In this document: in pieces, positions 5,495-12,599 of the stretch | Layout of the letters: each line of letters opens with the position of its first letter | How positions within the stretch are numbered: the first letter of the stretch is position 1 | From: Candidatus Zixiibacteriota bacterium | Lineage (GTDB): Bacteria; Zixibacteria; MSB-5A5; GN15; FEB-12 | Assembly (NCBI GenBank): GCA_022564135.1 | Contig: JADFLZ010000021.1 | Location: forward strand, 1 to 13,813 | DNA length: 13,813 nt | Direction: 5' to 3' | Notes under the pieces: model-generated | Told to the model about the DNA's origin: nothing | Databases searched by the model: none | Seen by the model: the letters and a program-made list of their open reading frames with translations, nothing else | Made by a program: the position numbers and the translations under genes

Positions 5495-8026
5495 TTGAAA
5501 ATCCTTTCATTTATCTTTTTATTTTCAAGTACGATATTGGTATTTTTTGGTGAGCAAGTAATCGCACATGGGGAGTTTAAGCAAACAACCATTTTCGCCC
5601 AGGTTGAAAGTATCAATGAAATTATCTCATTCGACGGTAGTAATACTAAACAAGACAATCTGAATGCTAGTAATTTATCTTCACCAACAGAGCTGAATGA
5701 ACATGCCAATAGCCCGGATGACGAATACTGGGCGAGTGGCTTTCATATGGTAGGTATGAGCAATGTGTCTAGGGCAGTAGCAGTGTATGATGGCGAACTC
5801 ATAGTTGGTGGTGAATTGGGAAACGTCAACGGAATCGACACGAAACACATTGTTTCCTGGGATGGCTCGAATTGGGAATCCTTAGGCAAGGGAGTTAATG
5901 GCAGGGTCTTAGCACTAACTGTATATAACAATATTTTAATCGTTGGCGGTGAATTTACGGTTGCGGGCAGCGTCAATGCATATGGGCTCGCTTCATGGGA
6001 CGGCTCAACTTGGTCAGAAATTGCAGGCAGAATAAAGTCGCCGAGAGTCTATGCTTTAACTGTCTATCAGGGCAAACTTATTGTAGGTGGTGACTTTAAT
6101 GAAGTTGGAAACGGCAGTATGAATAGAATTGCTTCGTGGGACGGAAATTCCTGGTCAACATTGGGCTCGGGAGTAACTGCAAAAGTTCAAGCATTAACCG
6201 TACATGGTGATAAGCTTTATGTGGGAGGTTTATTTGCTCAAGCAGGTGGCATCAGCACTGGTCCGATAGCGGAGTGGGACGGTTCTTCGTGGTCTTCTCT
6301 TGCTTCGGGAACTTCTGGATGGGTCTCTGCTCTTACAGTTTACAACAACGAATTAGTAGCAGCAGGAACTCTTTTTAGAGCAGGAGAAATCAGTGTGGGA
6401 AGAATCGCTTCGTGGAACGGGTCCAGGTGGTCAACATTTGGAGTAGGAATGAACGATTGGGTTTTAAGTTTAGCAGTGCATAATAACAAGCTTGTTGCTG
6501 GTGGAAAATTTACAACCGCCGATGGTGTCGAAACCAATAAAATAGCGGCTTGGGATGGTTCCAGATGGTCATCTCTTGAAACGGGAATGTCCGGTACAGG
6601 TGCCTATGTATATTCATTAGCAGTCTTTGCAAATAAGCTTATAGCCGCTGGCCAATTCTATGCCGCTGGCGATGTTGGTAGTAATAACTTAGCCGCTTGG
6701 GAAAATGGTTCATGGTCTGCCTTAGAGTCCAATACGGGGTCAGGTATGAATGAGTTCATACGGGATTTTGCAATCTATGAGAATAGACTAATTGCCGCTG
6801 GCGCTTTTACAACGGCAGGTAATGCAGCAGCAAATAGTATAGCTTCCTGGGACGGCTCTTCTTGGTCATCATTGGGATCTGGATTCGGAGAAAATCAGTT
6901 AGTTTCAGCCATGACTGTCTTTAACGGAACACTTATCGCTGGAGGATCATTTAGAGAGGCCGGTGGCGACAGTGCTATGTATTTAGCTGCTTGGGATGGA
7001 TTGTCATGGTCGCGCTTTAATAAAGAAACAAATCACTTTATCAATGCACTAACTGTTTATAAAGGTGAGCTAATTGCTGCAGGCCGATTTACTATTGCCG
7101 GCGATGAGAGTGCAAATTTTATTGCAGCATGGGACGGTAATTCGTGGTCTCCTTTGGGATCAGGGTTGAGTGTTGGTAATGGCGTAAACGCTTTAGCAGT
7201 ATTTGATGGAAAGTTAATTGCCGGTGGGTTCTTTTTATCTGCTGGCGGATTCGATACAAAGTACATAGCGGCTTGGGATGGAAACAATTGGACATCTCTG
7301 GGGTCTGGAATGAACGCAAAAGTTTATGATTTGTTAGTATATGATAAGAAATTGATAGCCGGTGGAAGATTTAGTACTGCTGGTGGAGTAGAAATAAGTC
7401 AGATTGCTGCATGGAACGGTTCAACTTGGTCACCATTAGGTTCAGGAATAAGTGGTAGGGAAGGTGTTTTTAGTCTGGCAACGTTTGCAGGCAAACTCTT
7501 TGCAGGAGGTGTATTTGATTCGGCTGGAGACGTAAGTGCAAATTCAATTGCAGCATGGGATGGAACTTATTGGAACTCACTTGGTTCAGGTGTCGAATAC
7601 TCAGTCGATGCCATGGTTGGATATGATGCAAGTCTGGCTGTAGGAGGTCAAATTTTAATCGCCGGAGACAAAGTGTCTTCAAATATTGCAATGTGGACGA
7701 AAGGGATATCAACTGATTTAGAGGATGAAAGTATGCCTTCACTTCCGGAGAATTATGAACTTGGTCAGAATTATCCAAATCCATTCAATCCAAGTACGAC
7801 TATTAGCTACTCATTGTCCTACCGTTCACGAGTGACTATTGAAATTTTTAATCTGATGGGTCAAAAAGTAAGGACATTAGTAGACGAAATCAAAAGTGCA
7901 GGAGTATACAAAGTTATTTGGGATGGAAATGATGTCGAAGGGAATGAACTTTCAACAGGTGTTTATTTCTACAGATTGCGTGGTGATGACTTTCAGGCAT
8001 CGAAAAAAATGCTATTAATAAAGTAG
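5495..8026 (+). CDS. secreted kelch/Rax2-like repeat protein with T9SS sorting domain
   Basis: An 843-residue exported protein. Residues 1-24 are a signal peptide with a hydrophobic core and likely cleavage after VIA. After a ~65-residue polar linker, about 13 repeats of ~46 residues run from about 90 to 735. The consensus is ALTVY.G.LI.GG.F..AG...N.IASWDGSSWS.LGSG, resembling kelch, Rax2 or delta-60-type beta-propeller repeats. Residues ~748-843 form a type A T9SS C-terminal domain with NYPNPFNPSTTISYSL, a FlgD-like fold (VTIEIFNLMGQKVRTL) and a Lys end. The protein is therefore expected to cross the outer membrane and be released or anchored. Ligand or enzyme activity is unknown; no catalytic residues stand out. 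The TTG start has GGAGGG (5484-5489) 5 nt upstream. Codon use is AT-richer than in nadA. Confidence 0.88.
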   Translation: MKILSFIFLFSSTILVFFGEQVIAHGEFKQTTIFAQVESINEIISFDGSNTKQDNLNASNLSSPTELNEHANSPDDEYWASGFHMVGMSNVSRAVAVYDGELIVGGELGNVNGIDTKHIVSWDGSNWESLGKGVNGRVLALTVYNNILIVGGEFTVAGSVNAYGLASWDGSTWSEIAGRIKSPRVYALTVYQGKLIVGGDFNEVGNGSMNRIASWDGNSWSTLGSGVTAKVQALTVHGDKLYVGGLFAQAGGISTGPIAEWDGSSWSSLASGTSGWVSALTVYNNELVAAGTLFRAGEISVGRIASWNGSRWSTFGVGMNDWVLSLAVHNNKLVAGGKFTTADGVETNKIAAWDGSRWSSLETGMSGTGAYVYSLAVFANKLIAAGQFYAAGDVGSNNLAAWENGSWSALESNTGSGMNEFIRDFAIYENRLIAAGAFTTAGNAAANSIASWDGSSWSSLGSGFGENQLVSAMTVFNGTLIAGGSFREAGGDSAMYLAAWDGLSWSRFNKETNHFINALTVYKGELIAAGRFTIAGDESANFIAAWDGNSWSPLGSGLSVGNGVNALAVFDGKLIAGGFFLSAGGFDTKYIAAWDGNNWTSLGSGMNAKVYDLLVYDKKLIAGGRFSTAGGVEISQIAAWNGSTWSPLGSGISGREGVFSLATFAGKLFAGGVFDSAGDVSANSIAAWDGTYWNSLGSGVEYSVDAMVGYDASLAVGGQILIAGDKVSSNIAMWTKGISTDLEDESMPSLPENYELGQNYPNPFNPSTTISYSLSYRSRVTIEIFNLMGQKVRTLVDEIKSAGVYKVIWDGNDVEGNELSTGVYFYRLRGDDFQASKKMLLIK
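5762..7695 (+). repeat. array of ~138-bp degenerate coding repeats
   Basis: Each unit encodes one ~46-residue repeat of the T9SS protein, readable by the recurrent W-D/N-G-x-x-W-S codons (for example around 5860, 5997, 6138, 6276 and 6846). About 13 units plus a terminal partial one are present. The units have diverged at DNA level, so this is an old amplification rather than a recent tandem expansion. Confidence 0.7.
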
Positions 8027-8068
8027 GCCGGAGAAAAAGGGCGAGGTGTCCCACCCCTTGACTCCTAG

Positions 8069-8097
8069 TTGACTCTATAAACTTGAAATGTTATCCT
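8069..8097 (+). promoter_or_regulatory. candidate sigma70-type promoter for the DinB-like gene
   Basis: TTGACT (8069-8074) and TATCCT (8092-8097) are 17 bp apart, matching consensus at 5/6 and 4/6. Transcription would begin near 8104. That leaves almost no leader for an ATG at 8105 but about 37 nt for the ATG at 8141, which has a ribosome binding site. This supports the later start. Confidence 0.4.
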
Positions 8098-8140
8098 GAT
8101 ATCTATGAAAAAGGAATATCGCAAAGGCGGAGTGGGCGCC

Positions 8141-8584
8141 ATGATGGATGAATATGAGCGCGCCGCTGAAACACTCAAAAGCGTTATAGAGCATATCCCC
8201 GAAGAAGACTTCGATCGCATTTTAGACACCGAAACAAAAGACGATGACTGCCGCTCCATCCAAACCATAATCTACCATGTGGTGCGGGCCGGCTACGGTT
8301 ATGCCGACTATTTTCGAGACGCCTTTGGCATGCCGTCGGCAAGGCCGGAAAGTGTGCCGGTTGGGTGTCAGGAAGCAGCCGAAAAAATCGATGCCATGCT
8401 TGTCTATACTGCCCAAACGCTGGAAGGCAAGTGGCAGATGTCTGATGAAGAAATACAGGCCGTGTCGATGAAAGTCAGCTGGGGCGTGACTTATGATCTG
8501 GAACAGCTGTTAGAACACGCCATTGTCCATATTTTGAGACACCGGCGGCAGATCGAAAGATTCCTGCTGAAAATGGCCGAGTAA
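8141..8584 (+). CDS. DinB-fold putative metalloenzyme
   Basis: About 147 residues from the ATG at 8141. An in-frame ATG at 8105 would give 159. The later start is preferred because AAGGCGGAG (8124-8132) lies 8 nt before it while nothing resembling a ribosome binding site precedes 8105. The protein is helical. It has the DinB-superfamily pattern of one His in helix 2 (IIYHVV, H58 in the long numbering) and a last-helix H138-x3-H142-x3-H146 (EHAIVHILRHRRQIERF), expected to bind a divalent metal. Family members include damage-induced proteins and thiol transferases using bacillithiol or mycothiol; the substrate here is unknown. A candidate promoter lies at 8069-8097, so it is likely transcribed apart from the T9SS gene. 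Confidence 0.82.
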   Translation: MMDEYERAAETLKSVIEHIPEEDFDRILDTETKDDDCRSIQTIIYHVVRAGYGYADYFRDAFGMPSARPESVPVGCQEAAEKIDAMLVYTAQTLEGKWQMSDEEIQAVSMKVSWGVTYDLEQLLEHAIVHILRHRRQIERFLLKMAE

Positions 8585-8633
8585 ATTCTGTCAGGCTTGT
8601 ATTGAGGGGCAGCATAAACAGGAGGGTGATAAA

Positions 8634-9413
8634 ATGAAAAAAATAGCAGCCATTTTAACACGAGCTTTGAAGCCACCACTTCATGTCTTTATGGTTTCAT
8701 TTATTTTAGTTCTACCGGTTGGCTATTACCCGGATGACCCCGATTCCAGCAACTTATCGGTGGGAGTGTACGGCGGAACCGGACAAGTGGCATCTGTCTT
8801 GCGTAGCTGTGACGGCACCGCGATACGAACGGAGAAGAGTTCCTTTAAAGATGTGAGCGGAATAGCCACCTGGACGCTCAATCCGCAGGATAGTACGCAC
8901 ATCGTTATTGGCGTTCGAGGAGGTTACTGGCGGGCAAGCAAGGCACGTTTCGCGGAGAGCAGGACCGGACCTGCAGCCGAAATGAAACTTGATTTTGAAT
9001 ATTTCAATCCAAACCTCAGCTATGAAGGGAGGAAAGGGGGTATTGGTTTAGGTGTCATATTCGGACATGTTCCAATTAGTTTCGATGGCTTGCGCGAAAA
9101 GATTTCAATATCCGGTCACGTGCGTGCGGGAAACATAAAGAAGGTTCATTTTATATTCAGCTTTGGGGAGAACACGCCTCTAATTTCGGGAGGTGGATTA
9201 TTCGATTTAGGATTTGGTTACCCTGCCGGAAGCAACATGCGCATGTTTACGGGACTGTCCGCCGGTTTTTATGATCGAATGGGATTTCTCCAGCAGACTC
9301 GCATACGGATCAACAATAGGGTTGACACCGATATTTCATTTAGAATCGGTAAAGCAGGTGGTGCCTTTGAAGGGTCACTATCAGGGGGCCTGATTTACAG
9401 ATTTGGCCGTTAG
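8634..9413 (+). CDS. unrecognised exported protein, possible outer-membrane beta-barrel
   Basis: A 259-residue protein I do not recognise. Translation initiation looks strong: AGGAGGGTGAT (8620-8630) before the ATG. A basic N-terminus (MKKIAAILTRALK) and a hydrophobic stretch at about 17-30 suggest a signal peptide; no lipobox Cys follows. The rest is rich in Gly, Ser, Thr and aromatic residues with alternating short strands (IGLGVIFGHVPISFDG, LFDLGFGYPAG, FTGLSAGFYDRMGF) and ends GGLIYRFGR. This is the look of an outer-membrane beta-barrel whose last strand ends in an aromatic pattern, but no family match is claimed. Only one cysteine (in RSCDG) is seen. It is 49 nt after the DinB-like gene and could be cotranscribed with it. 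Confidence 0.65.
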   Translation: MKKIAAILTRALKPPLHVFMVSFILVLPVGYYPDDPDSSNLSVGVYGGTGQVASVLRSCDGTAIRTEKSSFKDVSGIATWTLNPQDSTHIVIGVRGGYWRASKARFAESRTGPAAEMKLDFEYFNPNLSYEGRKGGIGLGVIFGHVPISFDGLREKISISGHVRAGNIKKVHFIFSFGENTPLISGGGLFDLGFGYPAGSNMRMFTGLSAGFYDRMGFLQQTRIRINNRVDTDISFRIGKAGGAFEGSLSGGLIYRFGR

Positions 9414-9564
9414 TAAGCCTCTTTTTTTGAACGACTCAACCGCATTACGGGATAATGGGCGGCTCACCTTTTGATTCCGCTCAACACGACGGCCTTTTCT
9501 GCAAAATTAGGCTTATTTTCCTCAAGCTTGACTAGATTATTCGATTTTTGTTTATTGTTCCGGC

Positions 9565-9592
9565 GTAGGGGCTGAATATATTCAGCCCCTAC
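9565..9592 (+). repeat. 28-bp perfect palindrome
   Basis: The arms 9565-9578 and 9579-9592 are exact reverse complements, beginning GTAGGGGCTGAATA. In RNA this would fold as a 12-bp stem with a TATA loop. It resembles the GTAGGGGC...GCCCCTAC family of dispersed intergenic repeats recalled from many bacterial genomes. It lies in the 263-bp gap between the exported-protein gene and the E2 gene. Confidence 0.85.
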
Positions 9593-9613
9593 TAATTGAA
9601 AATATGAAGGTGG

Positions 9614-9653
9614 ATTCCCGCCTACGCCCCCAAACAGGGACTGAAGCGGGAAT
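9614..9653 (+). repeat. inverted repeat of the ATTCCCGC...GCGGGAAT type
   Basis: ATTCCCGC (9614-9621) pairs perfectly with GCGGGAAT (9646-9653) around a 24-nt spacer. GGATTCCCGC and GCGGGAATGACA are recalled as termini of a widespread REP-like element. It ends 23 nt before the E2 start codon and so lies in that gene's leader if transcription starts upstream. Confidence 0.7.
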
Positions 9654-9676
9654 GACAAAGCCGAGAGGTTAAAAAT

Positions 9677-11071
9677 ATGGCTGTTGAAGTAGTAGTCCCA
9701 CAAATGGGTGAATCTGTGCTCGAGGGCACGATTCTGGAATGGAAAGTCAAAATAGGCGATAAAATAGAGCTAAATCAGCCCTTAGTCGAGCTGATGACTG
9801 ACAAAGTCAATATAGAAATCCCGTCCGAAGTGAACGGTATTTTAAAAGAGATTCTGGTAAAAGAGGGTGAAGTAGTACCAGTAGGCGCCCGCATAGCGAT
9901 CATAGATGACGGCAGCGGTGATGCTGTCAAAGGCTCAGGCAGCACGGCCGAGACCAAAGCCCAGCCAGCTCAAGTCACTGCTCCAGCGGCAGCGGCAGTA
10001 GCAACAGTCGCAGGCTCAGGAGGGGGTGCCGTGGCGGCCACTATTGCTCCTCCGGTTAATGCCACCGCTGCCATCGGCAAGGGCAAAATGTCCCCCAAAG
10101 TTCGCATGATGATTCGTGAGTATTCGCTCGATCCGCTGGTTATCACTCCGACCGGCAAAGATGGTCTGATAGTTGTCGACGATGTCACCCGGGCGGTCGA
10201 AACCCGCTCACAGGGCAAAGGCTTTACAGCCGGCCCGATAGCAGCTCCGGCACCTCCGACGCCGTTTTCTGCAGGGGCAGGCAGGATGGCCGCAGCCGCT
10301 CCGGCAGCAGAGCCGCAAAAGCCAAAAATCGAAGTGCAGATTCCTGTTTTTCAGCCACTACCTGCTGAGCAGAGAGAAACCCGCACGCCGCTTCAGGGTG
10401 CACGCAAAATGATTGCCGACCATATGGTCATGTCCAAACGGACCTCGCCCCATGTGACGACTTTCGAAGATATTGATTTTACCGAACTGGCCACTTACCG
10501 CAATTCGATCAAAGCTGATTTCAAAGCGACCTACGGCGCCAACATTACTTTTATGCCTTTTATCATTAAGGCCGCTACTACAGCCATGAAAGAGTTTCCT
10601 TTAATGAACGCTTCACTGACCGACAGAGAAATAATCGTCAAAAATTATTACAATGTCGGCATCGCCGTGGCGCGTGAAGATGGCTTGATAGTTCCGGTAA
10701 TAAAAGACGCCGACAAAAAGACGATCGTTGAACTGGCGGTTGAGATAAACCAGCTGGGCAACAAGGCGCGCACGAATAAATTAATGCCCGATGATGTCAG
10801 CGGCGGCACCTTTACGGTGACCAATGCCGGAATGTTCGGGGCCACCGCCTCGACTCCGATTATCAATCAGCCGCAGGTGGCGATTATGGGTGTGCACGCC
10901 ATTACCAAAAGACCCTGGGTGGTCAACGGTGAAATTGTTATCAGGGACGTTTCGACTTTTTGTGTCTCGTTTGACCATCGCTTAATAGACGGCCACATTG
11001 CGGTCCAATTTTTGCACCGCGTACATGAATATTTAGCAGACCCCAAAAAATTAGTGCTTCAGCTTCGTTAG
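9677..11071 (+). CDS. 2-oxoacid dehydrogenase complex E2, dihydrolipoamide acyltransferase
   Basis: A 464-residue core subunit that transfers the acyl group from lipoamide to CoA in a 2-oxoacid dehydrogenase complex. Domains in order: a single lipoyl domain (1-78) with lipoylated K43 in ELMTDKVNIEIPS; an Ala/Pro/Gly-rich flexible linker (~80-134); a peripheral-subunit-binding domain (~136-175, KMSPKVRMMIREYSLDP then TGKDGLIVVDDV); a second Ala/Pro linker; and the catalytic domain from ~235, with DHRLIDG at 433-439 supplying H434 and D438. The substrate (pyruvate, branched-chain or 2-oxoglutarate) cannot be fixed; the wording of the catalytic domain leans to pyruvate or branched-chain. GAGAGG (9663-9668) lies 8 nt before the ATG. 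E1 and E3 genes are not in the window. lipB follows after 5 nt. Confidence 0.95.
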   Translation: MAVEVVVPQMGESVLEGTILEWKVKIGDKIELNQPLVELMTDKVNIEIPSEVNGILKEILVKEGEVVPVGARIAIIDDGSGDAVKGSGSTAETKAQPAQVTAPAAAAVATVAGSGGGAVAATIAPPVNATAAIGKGKMSPKVRMMIREYSLDPLVITPTGKDGLIVVDDVTRAVETRSQGKGFTAGPIAAPAPPTPFSAGAGRMAAAAPAAEPQKPKIEVQIPVFQPLPAEQRETRTPLQGARKMIADHMVMSKRTSPHVTTFEDIDFTELATYRNSIKADFKATYGANITFMPFIIKAATTAMKEFPLMNASLTDREIIVKNYYNVGIAVAREDGLIVPVIKDADKKTIVELAVEINQLGNKARTNKLMPDDVSGGTFTVTNAGMFGATASTPIINQPQVAIMGVHAITKRPWVVNGEIVIRDVSTFCVSFDHRLIDGHIAVQFLHRVHEYLADPKKLVLQLR

Positions 11072-11076
11072 CTGCT

Positions 11077-11778
11077 ATGGTTGGTTTACAGCACAGCTCT
11101 GTCGGTTGGGCTATGAATCTCGGGCGTATTGACTATGACCGGGCCCTTAGCTGGCAGCGGGGTTTAGTCAAAATGCGCCGCGAGGGACTCAGCCGCGACA
11201 TTATTATGTTAGTGGAACATCCGCCGGTGGTGACAGTCGGCCGTAGCGCTCACAAGGAAAACTTTGAAGGTCTATCTGCGCAGCCGGTTTTTATCGAGCG
11301 CGGGGGAGACGTCACTTACCACGGGCCGGGGCAGCTGGTGGCCTATTTTATTTTCAATCTCTCAAGACGAGGCAAAAACCTGCGCAAATTTATGACCAAT
11401 ATCCAGACCGGTGTTATTGACACTTTGAAAGAGTACAATATCAGCGCTAAGCGCGGCAATGAACATACCGGAATCTGGGTAGGTGAGCACAAGATTGCTT
11501 CGATTGGCATCGCAGTCAAAAACTGGATTACATTTCACGGGGTGGCCATCAATCTGAATACGAATCTTGCAGAATTCGAGCAGATTAACCCTTGTGGTTT
11601 GAGTGCCACTATTATGACCTCTGTCTTAAAAGAGACCGGCAAAAAAGTTAGTCTCGATAAATTCGGCGAGAAGCTGCTAAGAAATTACGACCGCTTATTT
11701 GACACGACTTTTGAAAGCATAAAACTTGATGAACTGGCCGAAGAGATTGAATCTCAAAGAGGCAGCGACGTAATCTAA
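11077..11778 (+). CDS. lipB: octanoyl-[ACP]:protein octanoyltransferase
   Basis: A 233-residue enzyme moving octanoyl from ACP onto the lipoyl-domain lysine of E2 and similar proteins, before sulfur insertion by LipA. Signatures: VEHPPVVTVGRSAHKEN (46-62), RGGDVTYHGPGQLVAY (75-90), HTGIWVGEHKIASIGIAVKNW (130-150) and FHGVAINLN..L..F..INPCG. Catalytic Lys and Cys are inferred as K139 and C173. It starts 5 nt after the E2 stop with no clear ribosome binding site, consistent with translational coupling. The in-frame ATG at 11113 (MNLGRIDYDRALSWQ) matches the usual family N-terminus and may be the real start. Its neighbour E2 is an obvious substrate. No lipA is in view. Confidence 0.95.
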   Translation: MVGLQHSSVGWAMNLGRIDYDRALSWQRGLVKMRREGLSRDIIMLVEHPPVVTVGRSAHKENFEGLSAQPVFIERGGDVTYHGPGQLVAYFIFNLSRRGKNLRKFMTNIQTGVIDTLKEYNISAKRGNEHTGIWVGEHKIASIGIAVKNWITFHGVAINLNTNLAEFEQINPCGLSATIMTSVLKETGKKVSLDKFGEKLLRNYDRLFDTTFESIKLDELAEEIESQRGSDVI

Positions 11779-11815
11779 AAAAGTATTTGTTTTGAACATG
11801 ATGGAAGGATATTAA

Positions 11816-12562
11816 ATGGATTTTAAGGGCAAAACCGCTTTTGTAAGCGGCGGCACACGCGGTATCGGACTGGCAATAGCAGAAACGCTGGCCAAAGGCG
11901 GGGCGAACGTAGTCATAAATTTTTTCCGCAGTCGCAACTCGGCTGATGAAGCTATAGAAAAAATCAAAAGCAACGGCACGGAATGCTATGCGCACCGGGC
12001 CAACATGGGCAAGGCTGAACAGCTGGCGCCAATTTTTGACAAAATAAAAAAGAAATTCGGCAAACTCGATATTCTTATTTCAAACGCCGCACTCGGTACT
12101 TACTCAAGTTTGCTGGAAGTCGATGACAAGGCCTGGCAAATAGCAATGGACACCAATGCCCGCGCTTTTTTGAGATGTATACAACTGGCGGTGCCGATAA
12201 TGCCCGAGAACAGCCGCATAGTGGCGCTGACATCGATTGGTTCGTCGTCTTACATTCCGGGTTATGCTTCTATAGGCGTTTCCAAAGCTGCCATTGAAAC
12301 TATCGTCAAGTATGCGGCGGTTGAACTGGCGCCTAAAAAAATAAATGTCAATTGTGTTTCGGGCGGATTTATCTCTACCGATTCACTGAAAATATTCCCG
12401 AATTTTGAATATATGCTCAAAGAAGCCAGTAAGCGGACGCCTCTTGGTCGGGTCGGCACACCTCAGGAAATGGCCAATGTGGTGGCTTTTCTGGCCAGTC
12501 AGGAAGCGAGCTGGGTTACCGGTCAGACGATTCTGGCCGACGGCGGCTTCAGACTGACGTAG
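11816..12562 (+). CDS. fabL: enoyl-[acyl-carrier-protein] reductase, FabL-type SDR
   Basis: A 248-residue short-chain dehydrogenase. The cofactor motif SGGTRGIG (11-18) and the NAA motif (ISNAALG, 88-94) are present. The active site is Y150-x6-K157 (YASIGVSK), the spacing of enoyl-ACP reductases, rather than the Y-x3-K of FabG. The downstream block VSGGFISTDSLKIFPNFEYM (181-200) with TPLGR closely resembles Bacillus FabL (about 250 residues), which reduces trans-2-enoyl-ACP with NADPH in the last step of fatty-acid elongation. A related SDR with another substrate is possible. GGAAGGAT (11803-11810) precedes the ATG, 37 nt after lipB. The link with lipB is logical, since fatty-acid synthesis makes octanoyl-ACP, but cotranscription is inference. 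Confidence 0.8.
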   Translation: MDFKGKTAFVSGGTRGIGLAIAETLAKGGANVVINFFRSRNSADEAIEKIKSNGTECYAHRANMGKAEQLAPIFDKIKKKFGKLDILISNAALGTYSSLLEVDDKAWQIAMDTNARAFLRCIQLAVPIMPENSRIVALTSIGSSSYIPGYASIGVSKAAIETIVKYAAVELAPKKINVNCVSGGFISTDSLKIFPNFEYMLKEASKRTPLGRVGTPQEMANVVAFLASQEASWVTGQTILADGGFRLT

Positions 12563-12599
12563 GTTTTTCTTAATGAAGTAATAATTAAGTGGAGAAGGT

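Noticed and set aside
5762..7695. CRISPR-like array
   Set aside because: The periodicity is that of degenerate protein-coding repeats of ~138 bp without unique spacers between identical repeats.
9422..9428. T7 run just after the exported-protein gene, as an intrinsic terminator
   Set aside because: Only a 3-bp GGC/GCC stem lies directly before it; the better 6-bp hairpin (9380-9394) is inside the gene and too far from the T-run.
9464..9703. Minus-strand frame across the 9414-9676 gap
   Set aside because: It runs through the palindromic repeats and into the E2 gene; the translation has no family features.
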